A stretch of 25,341 bases of DNA, taken from the NCBI GenBank assembly GCA_964541375.1, contig CAZIPT010000028.1, positions 1-25,341 of the forward strand, written 5' to 3'. This stretch comes from JBAXEO01 sp964541375 (lineage in GTDB: Bacteria; Actinomycetota; Coriobacteriia; Anaerosomatales; JAAXUF01). The notes under the pieces are model-generated. The model did no database searches. It was not told where the DNA came from and saw only the letters and a list, made by a program, of their open reading frames with translations. Both the position numbers and the translations under genes were made by a program. Shown here piece after piece: positions 14,383 to 22,692 of this stretch (position 1 is the stretch's first letter; each line of letters starts with the position of its first letter).

Positions 14383-15729
14383 GTGAAGCGATTTGCACTC
14401 GTAACTCTTCTGGCACTGGTTGTGGTTCTTGGAACCGCCAGCGCTGCGTTCGCGAACTTCGGTCCGCACGGTGGGTATGCGACTGACACGGATGCGTGCG
14501 CCGGCTGTCACCGGGCACACACGTCCTACTCGGACCTTGGCTGGACGGACCAGCAGGGAGCCGATCGTGTGTCGGCGTTGTTGGTCTCCAACGCGACGAA
14601 CATGACCGACTTCTGCTATGCGTGTCACGGCAATGCCGCTCCTGGCGCCGGCACCAACGTTCAGTCCGGCGTGTTCGACAACGGTCCGACGTCTGTAGGC
14701 GGAGTTGCTGCGAACGGAACCACAACGTTCGCGGTGTCCAACTCGACGGCCAACGCACCCCTCAACGGTGGTGGCTTCGAGAAGATCGGCGGCACCGGAG
14801 GCAGCAACATCCAGTCCTCGCACATGATGGACGATGTCAACCTTTCAACTCCCGCTCTCGCTGGCATCCTCATCAAGTGGGGTAATGCGAGCCTGGCACC
14901 GATGGCCAAGTTCACCTGCAACGACTGTCACGATCCCCACGGCAGCACGAACTATCGTCTGCTGAAGGATCAGCTGGCCGGCGCGGGCGACATGACGAAC
15001 TTCGTCATCTCGAACGAGAAGAACTTCCCGGTCACCGGTTTCCGCCGTGGACCGCTCGGCGTGCAGGATATCGCCGACTACGTGCCCAACTACACCTCGG
15101 CGTACTACGCCAAGCCTGCGCCCGGCAAGGGCATGGCTGCATGGTGTGCGGGTTGTCACACGGTGTACAACAACTCTGATGGCGGCCTCACCGGCGCCAC
15201 CAGCACGTACAACTACGCTGGCGGCACCACTGCCCCGTACACTGGCGCGAACCCGAACGGTTCGGCCAACTTCGCACCGGGGGCTCAGGTCTTCCATCGT
15301 CACGCGATGGGCGTTGCACTTAAGCCCAACATGGGGACCGTGGCCCAGGGCCGCGCCCTCAACGTGCCGGTCGTGGACGATCCCGGTCTGCCGCTCGAAA
15401 TGGGCGTTGGAGCCTTCAACGAGGATCTCGCGACGGGCACCGACGCCGACTACCGTCTCGCCAAGTCGTGGGACGGCAACGGCTACATCTCTTGCCTGAC
15501 CTGTCACCAGGCTCACGGCAACGCCAGCTCCATGACTGGCTGGGCTCTTTCGGTCATCGGTGCGGACGGTTACCCGACTCGGGTCGCCGGCTCCGGTAAC
15601 CAGGAGACCAGCGCCACGATTGGTCACGGCACGGTGAGCACGGCGATCCAGGGAACGAACGTCAACTTCTCTGAGTCGATCCTTCGCTTCCCGAACCGTG
15701 GCGTCTGCGAAAGGTGCCACAACAAGTAG
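14383..15729 (+). CDS. Secreted hexaheme cytochrome resembling OmcS
   Basis: A 448-residue protein starting with GTG at 14383 (GGTGGAGG 8 bases upstream), 22 bases after the hydrogenase large subunit. A signal peptide (residues 2-24, ending SAAFA) precedes six CxxCH motifs at residues 39, 78, 179, 255, 371 and 442. The layout follows Geobacter OmcS (432 residues, six hemes) as I remember it: CxxCHxxH soon after the signal peptide, CNDCHDPHG third, GKGMAAWCAGCHT fourth, CLTCHQAH fifth and CERCHNK at the very end. Extra histidines H46, H147, H186, H305/H307, H378 and H415 can supply all six distal ligands. The spacer regions are Gly/Ser/Thr/Asn-rich, as in extracellular proteins. The operon position makes it the likely electron partner of the hydrogenase. 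Confidence 0.85.
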   Translation: MKRFALVTLLALVVVLGTASAAFANFGPHGGYATDTDACAGCHRAHTSYSDLGWTDQQGADRVSALLVSNATNMTDFCYACHGNAAPGAGTNVQSGVFDNGPTSVGGVAANGTTTFAVSNSTANAPLNGGGFEKIGGTGGSNIQSSHMMDDVNLSTPALAGILIKWGNASLAPMAKFTCNDCHDPHGSTNYRLLKDQLAGAGDMTNFVISNEKNFPVTGFRRGPLGVQDIADYVPNYTSAYYAKPAPGKGMAAWCAGCHTVYNNSDGGLTGATSTYNYAGGTTAPYTGANPNGSANFAPGAQVFHRHAMGVALKPNMGTVAQGRALNVPVVDDPGLPLEMGVGAFNEDLATGTDADYRLAKSWDGNGYISCLTCHQAHGNASSMTGWALSVIGADGYPTRVAGSGNQETSATIGHGTVSTAIQGTNVNFSESILRFPNRGVCERCHNK

Positions 15730-15796
15730 CACATCTGAGGGTCTCGGCTCATCCCAGCCGCGATCTGAGGAAACTGGAACCAAACGTTGTTGATGC

Positions 15797-15826
15797 GGGA
15801 CCCCGGATCGTGAGGTCCGGGGTCCC
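15797..15826 (+). terminator. Hairpin terminator after the hydrogenase-cytochrome operon
   Basis: GGGACCCCGGA and TCCGGGGTCCC form a perfect 11-bp stem with an 8-base loop, 67 bases after the cytochrome stop. The following bases (CCATTCATC) are poor in T, so it may be a weak intrinsic terminator or a transcript-stabilising hairpin. Confidence 0.6.
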
Positions 15827-15842
15827 CATTCATCGTGTAGGC

Positions 15843-15887
15843 TATATTTCGAGACGCCCAGTGGTTAGCGTTGGCGTTCCGGGCGTC
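15843..15887 (+). promoter_or_regulatory. Possible promoter and inverted repeat before the ATPase-like gene
   Basis: TATATT (15843-15848) is a good -10 candidate without a clear -35. It is followed by GACGCCC (15853-15859) and GGGCGTC (15881-15887), a perfect 7-bp inverted repeat around 21 bases containing GCGTTGGCGTT. It could be an operator or a leader hairpin. Confidence 0.35.
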
Positions 15888-15916
15888 GGCATCTGCAGAA
15901 GAAGGAAGGACCTCCA

Positions 15917-17299
15917 GTGAGTGACACACCGTCAGAGACACCCGCGTACCTCGATTACCGCGGTCTTGGATACATCGACAATCCGTTCTCTGCGATCCCC
16001 GAGGGAGCCCTGCCGTACTGGATGGTCCAGGCTGCCCGTGCCGCAGCCAATCAGCTTCTGGCCGCAACCGATCGGGCGGTCGCCGTCGAGCACTCCAAGC
16101 CCATCTGGATCGCTCTGAACCCCGCTATCCCCACCCAGTACTTCCGGATGGCCGAGAACGGGTATCTCCGGCAAACTGCCCTGGATACGGACATGAACGT
16201 CCTGACCTTGAATATTCCGATTGAGACCATGCGTCTCGGCCGCATCAGAGGAACGCTGGCCGAGGTCGCAGAGCTCGTCGCTGCATTTGAGTACGACTCG
16301 ACGCTCGCCGCGTATACGTCCGCTGTTCTCCGAGACCCCGACACCGAGCTTCCGGAGTACCAGGGGTTGGCGGAGATGGACGTACCGGGGCTGGCCGACT
16401 TCTTCGAGACTCAGCCGGCCGAGGCGGTCGGCACGCATTTCGGCGTCCTCGAAGCGCTTCGCAAGTCGGACGAGGAGTCCGAGGTAATCCTGTACGACGC
16501 CTATATCCGCTCGGTGCCGCTCGATGTGGAGCCGGAGGAGGATCTCTCATCGGCCGAAGAGGACGGCACGACGGAGAGACCGGAGCAGATCATCGCTCCC
16601 GACGCAGAAGAGGCCGAGTCGGACCTTCCTCCCCAGGAGGATCCCGTCGCCACCTACATCATGGCGTACATGCGCGCACACCTCTCACCGGTTCTGGCGC
16701 GTGCAACCCGCGCGTACATGACCGACGGGTTCACGGCGGTCGCGCAGGAACTGAAGGTCACGAAGGCGCCCAAGAAGACGCTGTCGGCGCTCGTGCGTTT
16801 CGCCACGTCGCGGTTCCGCAAGATGGTGGTCATCTACGATCAGTTCGATCCGTGGGCGATCATGGACGACAACACCAAGTCCATGATGCTGGCCGCGTTG
16901 ACCGAGCTGCGCTGGGCCTTTGGCCCCAACGGCGTCATGGCTCTCTTGGTCCAGGATGAGCTGGCGCCGGAGCTTGAGGAGCAGTTCGCCTCGGCGGATC
17001 GCATCAGCTGGGCGTTCGATGAGGTTCACACGCTGTACGAGGGAACGACGCCCTTTGATCCCGAGCTGGTCCAGCGGTGGCTGGACAACGCAGCGCTATC
17101 AGGCACTTCCGCGCTTCGCGCAGACGGGCCGGAGTTGGCGCCGCTGGCCCAGAAGGCCGCCGACGACGTCTTGCTCTTCTCGCAGTTGGCGAACGCGGCG
17201 TTTGTATCGGCGGTTTTGCGCGGTGCGAACGCCATTGAGGCCGAGGACACTGCGGCCGCATTGGAGCAGCAGCCGCCCGTCGAACCGTCCGATTCCTAA
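15917..17299 (+). CDS. Uncharacterised ATPase-like protein lacking a P-loop
   Basis: A 460-residue soluble protein starting with GTG at 15917, 6 bases after AAGGAAGGA. The opening RGLGYIDNPFSAIPEGALPYW resembles the start of ExeA/TniB-type AAA ATPases (GF..xPFs..P), but the place where GxxGxGKT should follow reads KPIWIALNPAIPTQY, so no Walker A is present. MVVIYDQFDPW (303-313) looks like a decayed Walker B or sensor strand. An acidic, low-complexity segment (residues 200-240) separates two halves, and the C-terminus is Ala/Glu-rich. I do not recognise a named family. A pseudo-ATPase or adaptor is a guess. It follows the hydrogenase-cytochrome operon but is separated from it by a hairpin and has its own likely promoter. 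Confidence 0.65.
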   Translation: MSDTPSETPAYLDYRGLGYIDNPFSAIPEGALPYWMVQAARAAANQLLAATDRAVAVEHSKPIWIALNPAIPTQYFRMAENGYLRQTALDTDMNVLTLNIPIETMRLGRIRGTLAEVAELVAAFEYDSTLAAYTSAVLRDPDTELPEYQGLAEMDVPGLADFFETQPAEAVGTHFGVLEALRKSDEESEVILYDAYIRSVPLDVEPEEDLSSAEEDGTTERPEQIIAPDAEEAESDLPPQEDPVATYIMAYMRAHLSPVLARATRAYMTDGFTAVAQELKVTKAPKKTLSALVRFATSRFRKMVVIYDQFDPWAIMDDNTKSMMLAALTELRWAFGPNGVMALLVQDELAPELEEQFASADRISWAFDEVHTLYEGTTPFDPELVQRWLDNAALSGTSALRADGPELAPLAQKAADDVLLFSQLANAAFVSAVLRGANAIEAEDTAAALEQQPPVEPSDS

Positions 17300-17311
17300 A
17301 CGATAGTGGCT

Positions 17312-17352
17312 GGCACAGGGTTCGCTCCGTAGAGAGCGTACTTAGCTGTGCC
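17312..17352 (+). other. Nested hairpin between the ATPase-like and TPR-like genes
   Basis: GGCACAG (17312-17318) pairs with CTGTGCC (17346-17352); inside it CGCTC (17323-17327) pairs with GAGCG (17334-17338). It lies 13 bases after a stop codon, so it could be a terminator, but there is no T-run after it. The 70 bases that follow contain another pairing (CCGGC with GCCGG) before the next gene. Confidence 0.4.
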
Positions 17353-17423
17353 TCAAGCCGGCCAGAATGGGCGTGTGAATCAGGCCTTCGCCGGCAGGCA
17401 CATGGAAGTGGCGAGGAGCGTTG

Positions 17424-18245
17424 ATGAGTAGCACGCGCAGCACCGGCAGGCTGAGCGCACTCTGGAACCGCAGGGGCGTCAGGCTGGTTGCTGGGGTCGT
17501 CGGGCTAGCGATCGTCATCTCGATCGGTTCTGCGCTGGCCGTGTCTCTCAACGCTGGCAAGGTCGATGAGCCTTCGAACATCGTGCTGCCGTCGCCCGAA
17601 GCCCAGTCGCAGACGCTCTATCAGCAGGCGGTGCAGGCGCAGGCCTCTGGTGACACCACGCGGGCGGTCGTCCTGCTGGGCTCGGCGGTCAAGGCCAATC
17701 CCTCCAACACCCAGGCCAAGACGCTGCTCGCGAAGATCACGCCCAAGCCGGTAGCGGTCGTCAAACCGCCCGCCGGTGGAGCGGCCTCGAGCCCCGCCAC
17801 ATCGTCTACCGGAGACGCTCTGTACGCAGGGGCGGTCGCAGACGTCTCCTCGCTGCTGCCTAAGGCGGTAAAGGGCTACGCGGTTGCGGGCCTTATCCCG
17901 GCTGACGCCGCGGACGTTGAGGCGCCCTACGAGCCGTCCAAGGACACTTCGTACGCGGGCAAGGTGCCCCTCATGGTCATCGGCGTCCACGACTTCGGAT
18001 CGCCCGCAGCGGCCAGCGCTTTTGTGGACGGCGCCGGTAAGGCGTATCCCAAAGACGTCGCGTCCGTGAAGGTCGGCAGGCTCGTTGGCAAGTATGGCCA
18101 TGACGGTCGCCGGCTGGCATCGGTGAGCTTCGCGCGCGGCCGGTTCGCGTTCGAGGTCACGCTCACGACCTCGGACGGCGATCCGGCGGCGTACAAGTCG
18201 GAAGTCTTGAGAATCGCGGCGCTCATACCCGCCGCTTTGCCCTAG
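17424..18245 (+). CDS. Membrane-anchored TPR-like hypothetical protein
   Basis: A 273-residue protein; ATG at 17424 follows GAGGAG by 5 bases (a TTG directly before it is also in frame). A basic N-terminus and one helix (residues about 20-41, VAGVVGLAIVISIGSALAVSL) anchor it. Residues 57-100 (LYQQAVQAQASGDTTRAVVLL, AVKANPSNTQAKTLLAKI) form a TPR-like helix pair. A Pro/Ala/Ser linker (110-130) leads to a C-terminal globular domain of about 140 residues that I do not recognise; it alternates strands and helices (VPLMVIGVHDFGSPAAASAF, LASVSFARGRFAFEVTL). The next gene follows 31 bases on with its own strong ribosome site, so the two are probably co-expressed. Its function is unknown. Confidence 0.65.
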   Translation: MSSTRSTGRLSALWNRRGVRLVAGVVGLAIVISIGSALAVSLNAGKVDEPSNIVLPSPEAQSQTLYQQAVQAQASGDTTRAVVLLGSAVKANPSNTQAKTLLAKITPKPVAVVKPPAGGAASSPATSSTGDALYAGAVADVSSLLPKAVKGYAVAGLIPADAADVEAPYEPSKDTSYAGKVPLMVIGVHDFGSPAAASAFVDGAGKAYPKDVASVKVGRLVGKYGHDGRRLASVSFARGRFAFEVTLTTSDGDPAAYKSEVLRIAALIPAALP

Positions 18246-18276
18246 TTTTGCTTTGCATCGAGTAGGAGGAACGGCC

Positions 18277-19899
18277 ATGCGTCGTATCAGGCTGGTAGTC
18301 ATGACGGGGATATTCGCCGCACTGCTTGCGGTCGCCCCCGCCGTTGCGAGCGCGGTTGCCCAGGGTCCAGCCAGGACCCCCGTAAACATCGTAAGCGAGG
18401 GGTTCGATACAGGCGCTACGCCCACGTATTCGCTCGCTGCCGACCCCATGTGTGAGACCTATTGGGGACCCATCACGCAGAGGTTCCACGGCGGCGATAG
18501 GGGCCTGTGGTGTGCCGGAACCGGCCCCGCGGGATTCACGCCCAATACCTGGGACTACCTGGTTCACAAGTACCAGCCGGCGGTCGAGGATCCGATCACA
18601 CTCGACATCACCGGGATGGGCACTGGAGGCACCGCAGACTTCCTGGTGCCCCAGCTGAGCGCCTACTACTCGAGCAAGCTCGCCTTCTACTACTCGATGC
18701 CTTCGATCGGCGCAGCTGATGTGTTCCAGGTTTGGTGGGCTCCGGTGCCTGGAAACCCCGCAATCGCATCACCTGAGTCCCCGAATATCACTGCGCCGCT
18801 CACTGCTGACAATGGATGGCAGAAGAAGGAGTACGCACTCAGCGACCCGGCGATCGCGCTGAGCAACAACCACAACCTCTCCGGGAAGACGGGCTTCTTC
18901 AGGTTCCAGTGGCGGACCGACGCCACCAACCTGAACAACACCAACCAGGGCGCTACGATCGACGATGTCTTGATCAGCGGCTACAAGTACGGTCCTGTGA
19001 GGAACCTGGCCAAGGTCGTATCCGTCAGCGGTGTCAAACTGACGTGGGACAAGCCCTATCGCTATACCTACGCGAGCGATCTTGAGACACGTACCATCAG
19101 TTACCGCGTATGGCGCGAGGATGTCGCCGCCCCGGGCACGTACACCGAGCTGACGGCATCGACACGGGCCACCGACGCGGACCGGAGCTTGACGGACAGC
19201 AGCGGCGTCGCCGGGCACGGCTACAAGTACTACGTGCAGGCGTGGGACGCCGGAACCGGTGTCGACGGCTGGGGCGAGCTCGCAAATCCGGTCTCGGTAG
19301 GCAACGGCGCGGTCTCGGGCACCGTCACGGGCCCCGGCGGAGCACCGCTCGCCGGAGTCACCGTCGCGCTCGGCAGCGATAGCACGCTCACCGCGGCCGA
19401 TGGCACGTACGCGCTGCCCAACATCACGCCGGGCACGCACTCGGTCACGTTCACCAAGAGCGGCTACATCCAGCAGGTCGTCTCGGCAGTCGTCGTAGCT
19501 GAAGGTTCGATCACCACCCAGAATGCGAGCATGCCGATCGTCGTCGTCACGACACAGCTGTCGATGCCCTCGGTCTCGCCCTCGCGTCCCAAGCACGGCA
19601 AGAACGCTACCTTCACGACCTACCTGACTCCAGATGCGGCAGGTACCACGAGGCTCGCGTTCTCCCACTGGGAGTACAAGACGGTCACCAAGGTGGTCAG
19701 GGGCAAGCGGAAGCGCGTCAAGGTCGGCTACTGGCGTCTCAGGACCACCAGGACGCTGTCTGCGGGCGGTGGCGGACGCTTCTACACGACCTACAAGCTC
19801 CCGTCAGCGGGTAAGTGGCGTCTGGTCGCCAGCTTCACCCCCTCGACAGGGGTATTCACCGCAGCGACCTCAGGCACAAAGGCATTCACCGCTAGGTAG
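18277..19899 (+). CDS. Secreted multidomain beta protein (jelly-roll, FnIII-like, CarboxypepD_reg-like)
   Basis: A 540-residue protein; ATG at 18277 follows AGGAGGA by 6 bases. A signal peptide (residues 1-30) is followed by a lectin/jelly-roll-like region (35-235) that opens VSEGFDTG and closes GATIDDVLISGY, a layout seen in MAM/choice-of-anchor and immune-inhibitor-A accessory domains. Then come an FnIII-like domain (240-340, VSGVKLTWDKP), a carboxypeptidase-regulatory-like domain (344-420, GTVTGPGGAPLAGVTVAL and ADGTYALPNITPGTHSV) and a C-terminal Ig-like domain (430-540). No protease or glycosidase catalytic motif was found. It is probably a surface or extracellular binding protein. No LPxTG or transmembrane anchor is present at the C-terminus. 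A strong terminator follows. Confidence 0.7.
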   Translation: MRRIRLVVMTGIFAALLAVAPAVASAVAQGPARTPVNIVSEGFDTGATPTYSLAADPMCETYWGPITQRFHGGDRGLWCAGTGPAGFTPNTWDYLVHKYQPAVEDPITLDITGMGTGGTADFLVPQLSAYYSSKLAFYYSMPSIGAADVFQVWWAPVPGNPAIASPESPNITAPLTADNGWQKKEYALSDPAIALSNNHNLSGKTGFFRFQWRTDATNLNNTNQGATIDDVLISGYKYGPVRNLAKVVSVSGVKLTWDKPYRYTYASDLETRTISYRVWREDVAAPGTYTELTASTRATDADRSLTDSSGVAGHGYKYYVQAWDAGTGVDGWGELANPVSVGNGAVSGTVTGPGGAPLAGVTVALGSDSTLTAADGTYALPNITPGTHSVTFTKSGYIQQVVSAVVVAEGSITTQNASMPIVVVTTQLSMPSVSPSRPKHGKNATFTTYLTPDAAGTTRLAFSHWEYKTVTKVVRGKRKRVKVGYWRLRTTRTLSAGGGGRFYTTYKLPSAGKWRLVASFTPSTGVFTAATSGTKAFTAR

Positions 19900-19947
19900 C
19901 ACGGCGCGGGGCCGCGTCCGAACGGACGGCACAGACTGGATTCACAC

Positions 19948-19978
19948 AGGAACGGACCGAGCCTCTCGGTCCGTTCCT
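19948..19978 (+). terminator. Strong intrinsic terminator after the secreted beta protein
   Basis: AGGAACGGACCGAG and CTCGGTCCGTTCCT form a perfect 14-bp stem with a 3-base loop (CCT), followed by CTTCTTGG. It ends the rightward transcription of region 4. Confidence 0.85.
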
Positions 19979-20123
19979 CTTCTTGGTGCGTCGCCACGGT
20001 CGCCAGTGTATTGCCACAGCTGCCGGTGCGTTGCCCGGCACCCGTACGCCACCGCTTGCGATGCTCGGTGATCGACAGGCGGCGGGTCGTCGGTTGAGCG
20101 GGGACACATCGCCGGCCATGCAA

Positions 20124-20153
20124 GAAGGCTCCCACGCGAGCGCGGGAGCCTTC
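20124..20153 (-). terminator. Terminator of the leftward L,D-transpeptidase genes
   Basis: GAAGGCTCCC and GGGAGCCTTC form a perfect 10-bp stem with a 10-base loop, 30 bases beyond the stop of the minus-strand transpeptidase gene. On the minus strand it is followed by TTGCATGG. It may act in both directions because it lies between convergent genes. Confidence 0.65.
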
Positions 20154-20182
20154 GGGTCTTCGTCACACCAGCTACGAGCGAG

Positions 20183-21001
20183 CTACTTGATGATGTAGAC
20201 CGTCGTGTACAGCGGAACCTGGTTGTAGAACTTCTCGACGTCCTTGCGCTTCATGCGCATGCAGCCATGACTTGCCGCATGACCGATGGACCCCACCTTG
20301 GTGGTGCCGTGGAACCGGACGCCGGTGTCACTGTAGCCGCGATATAGGTACAGCGCGCGGGTGCCCAGCGGGTTGCCAGGACCCGGACCTATGTAGCTCG
20401 GCATACCCTTGCCCCACGCGCCGCCCGGGTTGTTCCACGACGGGTTCTTCACCTTGCGCCGGATGATGAACGTACCGGTGGGGGTGGGGTAGCGCGGCAT
20501 GCCGATGGCGCAGCGGTAGGTCTTGATCATCCTGGTGTTGTCGTAGAGGAATATCCTGCGCTGTTTGAGGATGACCATGATGGTCTTGTCGAAGTGCGTG
20601 ACCCTGGGCTGAACGGCCCCGACGGACAGGGTGACAGTCTCCGTGGCCGGCGTGGTTACGTCAGCACTGTGCGCCGCGATCAGCGACTGGAGCGCAGATA
20701 CCGAGCCCGCGGTATCCAGTGCCTGGCCGTTGGCCGGCGGGGTGAAATCGACGCGCTTCTTCTTGGCGTTGATGTTGCGCGTGGCGTTCACGGGGGCCAC
20801 ATTGACCGCTGTGGCAACGTTGTTCACGAAGCCGGCCACGTCCATGGTCTTGGCGTCGTTCACCGTGTAGCTCAAACCCGCCGCGTTGATCGTGAGCGGC
20901 AGGGTGGGCGCGTCGGCGAACGCCACTGAGGCGCCGGATGCGACGAACGTGAGCGCCAGACCCACGCCGACCGCGCGTAGTGCGAACCTGCGAACCTTCA
21001 T
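20183..21001 (-). CDS. YkuD L,D-transpeptidase (272 residues)
   Basis: Starts at ATG 21001 (minus strand) with GGAGGT a few bases upstream; the frame is open to 21109, but that extension lacks a ribosome site and would precede the signal peptide. Residues 1-29 are a signal peptide (VGVGLALTFVASGASVAFA). Residues 35-125 resemble half of a PG_binding_4 domain (LTINAAGLSYTVND). The YkuD catalytic domain (about 138-271) contains RFHGT (H231) and ASHGCMRM (S244, H245, C247 nucleophile). Such enzymes make 3-3 peptide crosslinks or attach proteins to peptidoglycan outside the membrane. It is a paralogue of the next gene and probably its operon partner, although the 139-base gap allows a separate promoter. 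Confidence 0.9.
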   Translation of the reverse strand: MKVRRFALRAVGVGLALTFVASGASVAFADAPTLPLTINAAGLSYTVNDAKTMDVAGFVNNVATAVNVAPVNATRNINAKKKRVDFTPPANGQALDTAGSVSALQSLIAAHSADVTTPATETVTLSVGAVQPRVTHFDKTIMVILKQRRIFLYDNTRMIKTYRCAIGMPRYPTPTGTFIIRRKVKNPSWNNPGGAWGKGMPSYIGPGPGNPLGTRALYLYRGYSDTGVRFHGTTKVGSIGHAASHGCMRMKRKDVEKFYNQVPLYTTVYIIK

Positions 21002-21140
21002 AACGACCTCCGTGGTAATGCGAGCGTGAACGAGCGAACAACCTACCTTTGGACTCTCGGCCCCGTCGCCGAGTCGAGTGAACCCTCTAGCAAAACCCAA
21101 GCCGAGCACCAGCTCTCGGCGACAATCCAGTGTCGTGTGT

Positions 21141-22199
21141 CTACGGGCGAATGTATACCGGCGTGCCCACGGGGACCAGCGGGTAGAGCGCTTCGACGTC
21201 CCACATGTGCATGCGCATGCAACCGTGGCTCGCGGCGGTGCCTATCGAGCCATCGTTCGAGCTGCCGTGAAAGCGGATGCCGGACGCACTCAGATCGAGC
21301 GCGCGGGTACCCAGCGGGTTGCTGTAGCCCGGGGCGATGTAGGCGGGCATCGAGGCGGCCCATGCGCTGCCGGGGTTGGTCCATGTGGGCATGTAGCGCT
21401 TGTTGATGATCTCGAAGTCACCGGTTGGAGTGGGGAACGCCGGCTGGCCGATCGCGATCCTGTACGTCTTTTCGAGCTTGGCGCCGTTGTAGAGGCGGAC
21501 CTTGCGCTGCGACAGCGAGACCACGAGCGTCTTCTTGAAGCTCGACTCGACGACCTTTGGCTTGATGATCGCAACCGGTATCGAAGTGACCCTGCTGGCC
21601 GAGTCCTTGAGCGCGGATTCGGCGTTCAAGGCCTGCAGGATAGCCGCCTGGGCGCCGGGCACGTCGGTCTTCAGGCCCATTACTGCCGGCTTGATGACCA
21701 GCTTGTACTTCTTGATCTGGCGCGCAGCATCGACCGGCTTCGTGTCGACACGGCTCTGCACACCGGCAAGCCACGCCGCGATCGCGGTCTGATCCACGGT
21801 GTACTTCGCATCGATCTGAGCGGGCAGTGGCGCGCCTGCCAGATCGTGCTGTACGCGTGCCGCGAGCGGGGCGCTCCGGCGCGGCGCGTACGCCTCCGCG
21901 AGCATGCCGTCGACGTCCACGGCGACGATGCCCTTTGGATCGAAGACGAACGTCTGGTTCGCGGCGGTCACGGTGAGCGGCCTGAGGAGGGGAGCCGCTA
22001 CGGCTTGCTCGATAGCGGTCCGGGCCTCGGCCTCTGACATGCCGCCCAGGTCCTTGCCCACGACAGTGACACCATTGGGTACAAAGCCTCTGGATCGGTA
22101 GTCGTTGGCGGCGGCCCAGGCGAGCGAGGCCGAAACCGTGAGCAGGGCGGTAGCCAAGAGCACGAGCGCAACACGACCGACCCAGGAAAAGGACTTCAC
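21141..22199 (-). CDS. YkuD L,D-transpeptidase with PG_binding_4-like domain (352 residues)
   Basis: Starts with GTG at 22199 on the minus strand, preceded by GGAGGT with 7 bases spacing. A signal peptide or anchor (residues 8-30, VALVLLATALLTVSASLAWA) precedes a PG_binding_4-like region (35-210) that opens with GVTVVGKDLGGMSEAEARTA, the pattern also seen in VanW-associated proteins. The YkuD domain (about 220-351) has RFHGSS (H311) and ASHGCMRM (S324, H325, C327). The protein acts on peptidoglycan outside the membrane. Both copies have Met-Arg-Met after the catalytic Cys, which supports a recent common origin. It is divergent from the winged-helix gene at 22314, with a 114-base shared promoter region that holds a small hairpin (CGGGG-ACATA-CCCCG, 22250-22264). 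Confidence 0.9.
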   Translation of the reverse strand: MKSFSWVGRVALVLLATALLTVSASLAWAAANDYRSRGFVPNGVTVVGKDLGGMSEAEARTAIEQAVAAPLLRPLTVTAANQTFVFDPKGIVAVDVDGMLAEAYAPRRSAPLAARVQHDLAGAPLPAQIDAKYTVDQTAIAAWLAGVQSRVDTKPVDAARQIKKYKLVIKPAVMGLKTDVPGAQAAILQALNAESALKDSASRVTSIPVAIIKPKVVESSFKKTLVVSLSQRKVRLYNGAKLEKTYRIAIGQPAFPTPTGDFEIINKRYMPTWTNPGSAWAASMPAYIAPGYSNPLGTRALDLSASGIRFHGSSNDGSIGTAASHGCMRMHMWDVEALYPLVPVGTPVYIRP

Positions 22200-22313
22200 G
22201 CGAAACCTCCGACTATGCAGTGCGGGGTTAGCTCTCGGGTAGTACTATACGGGGACATACCCCGCCAAGCACGCAACGTCACGGTTACGTATCCGCGGGG
22301 GAAGGGAGGCCGA

Positions 22314-22661
22314 GTGGGCCTGCGATCGACTCTGGCACTGCTGCCGGACGACCGAGCCACGGACGCTGCCGTGCGCGAGGTCATCGCGTTCTTTCGCGCC
22401 CACGCGCACGAGCCGGTCGACGCCCGCCGAGTCGCCCGCGCGACCGGAATGTCCTCGGATCGGGTCGATCCCGTGCTGCAGGCGCTTGCCAAAGGTCGCG
22501 TGATAGACTGCGACGGCGACCCGCTCACACAGCCATGCTCCTTCGATCCCGATACCATGCTCGCGATGGAGATCAGACGATTCCTGCGGGTTGGCGATAG
22601 CGCTTCGTCACGTATGAGGGCCGGAGTGGATCGGTATCGCGGACGCCAGGGCATGGCCTAA
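22314..22661 (+). CDS. Small winged-helix-like hypothetical protein
   Basis: A 115-residue protein. GTG at 22314 has AAGGGAGG ending 4 bases upstream; the frame is open from 22215, but no ribosome site supports an earlier start and that region would overlap the divergent promoter. Residues 13-75 form helices with a turn (VREVIAFFRAHAHEPVDARR, VARATGMSSDRVDPVLQAL) followed by a short strand pair (GRVIDCDGDP), as in winged helix-turn-helix domains. A DNA-binding regulator of the flanking cell-wall genes is possible. The gene after it begins 31 bases downstream. No named family is recognised. Confidence 0.6.
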   Translation: MGLRSTLALLPDDRATDAAVREVIAFFRAHAHEPVDARRVARATGMSSDRVDPVLQALAKGRVIDCDGDPLTQPCSFDPDTMLAMEIRRFLRVGDSASSRMRAGVDRYRGRQGMA

Positions 22662-22692
22662 GTCCGATCGAGTCAAGGGAACAACTCAAACC

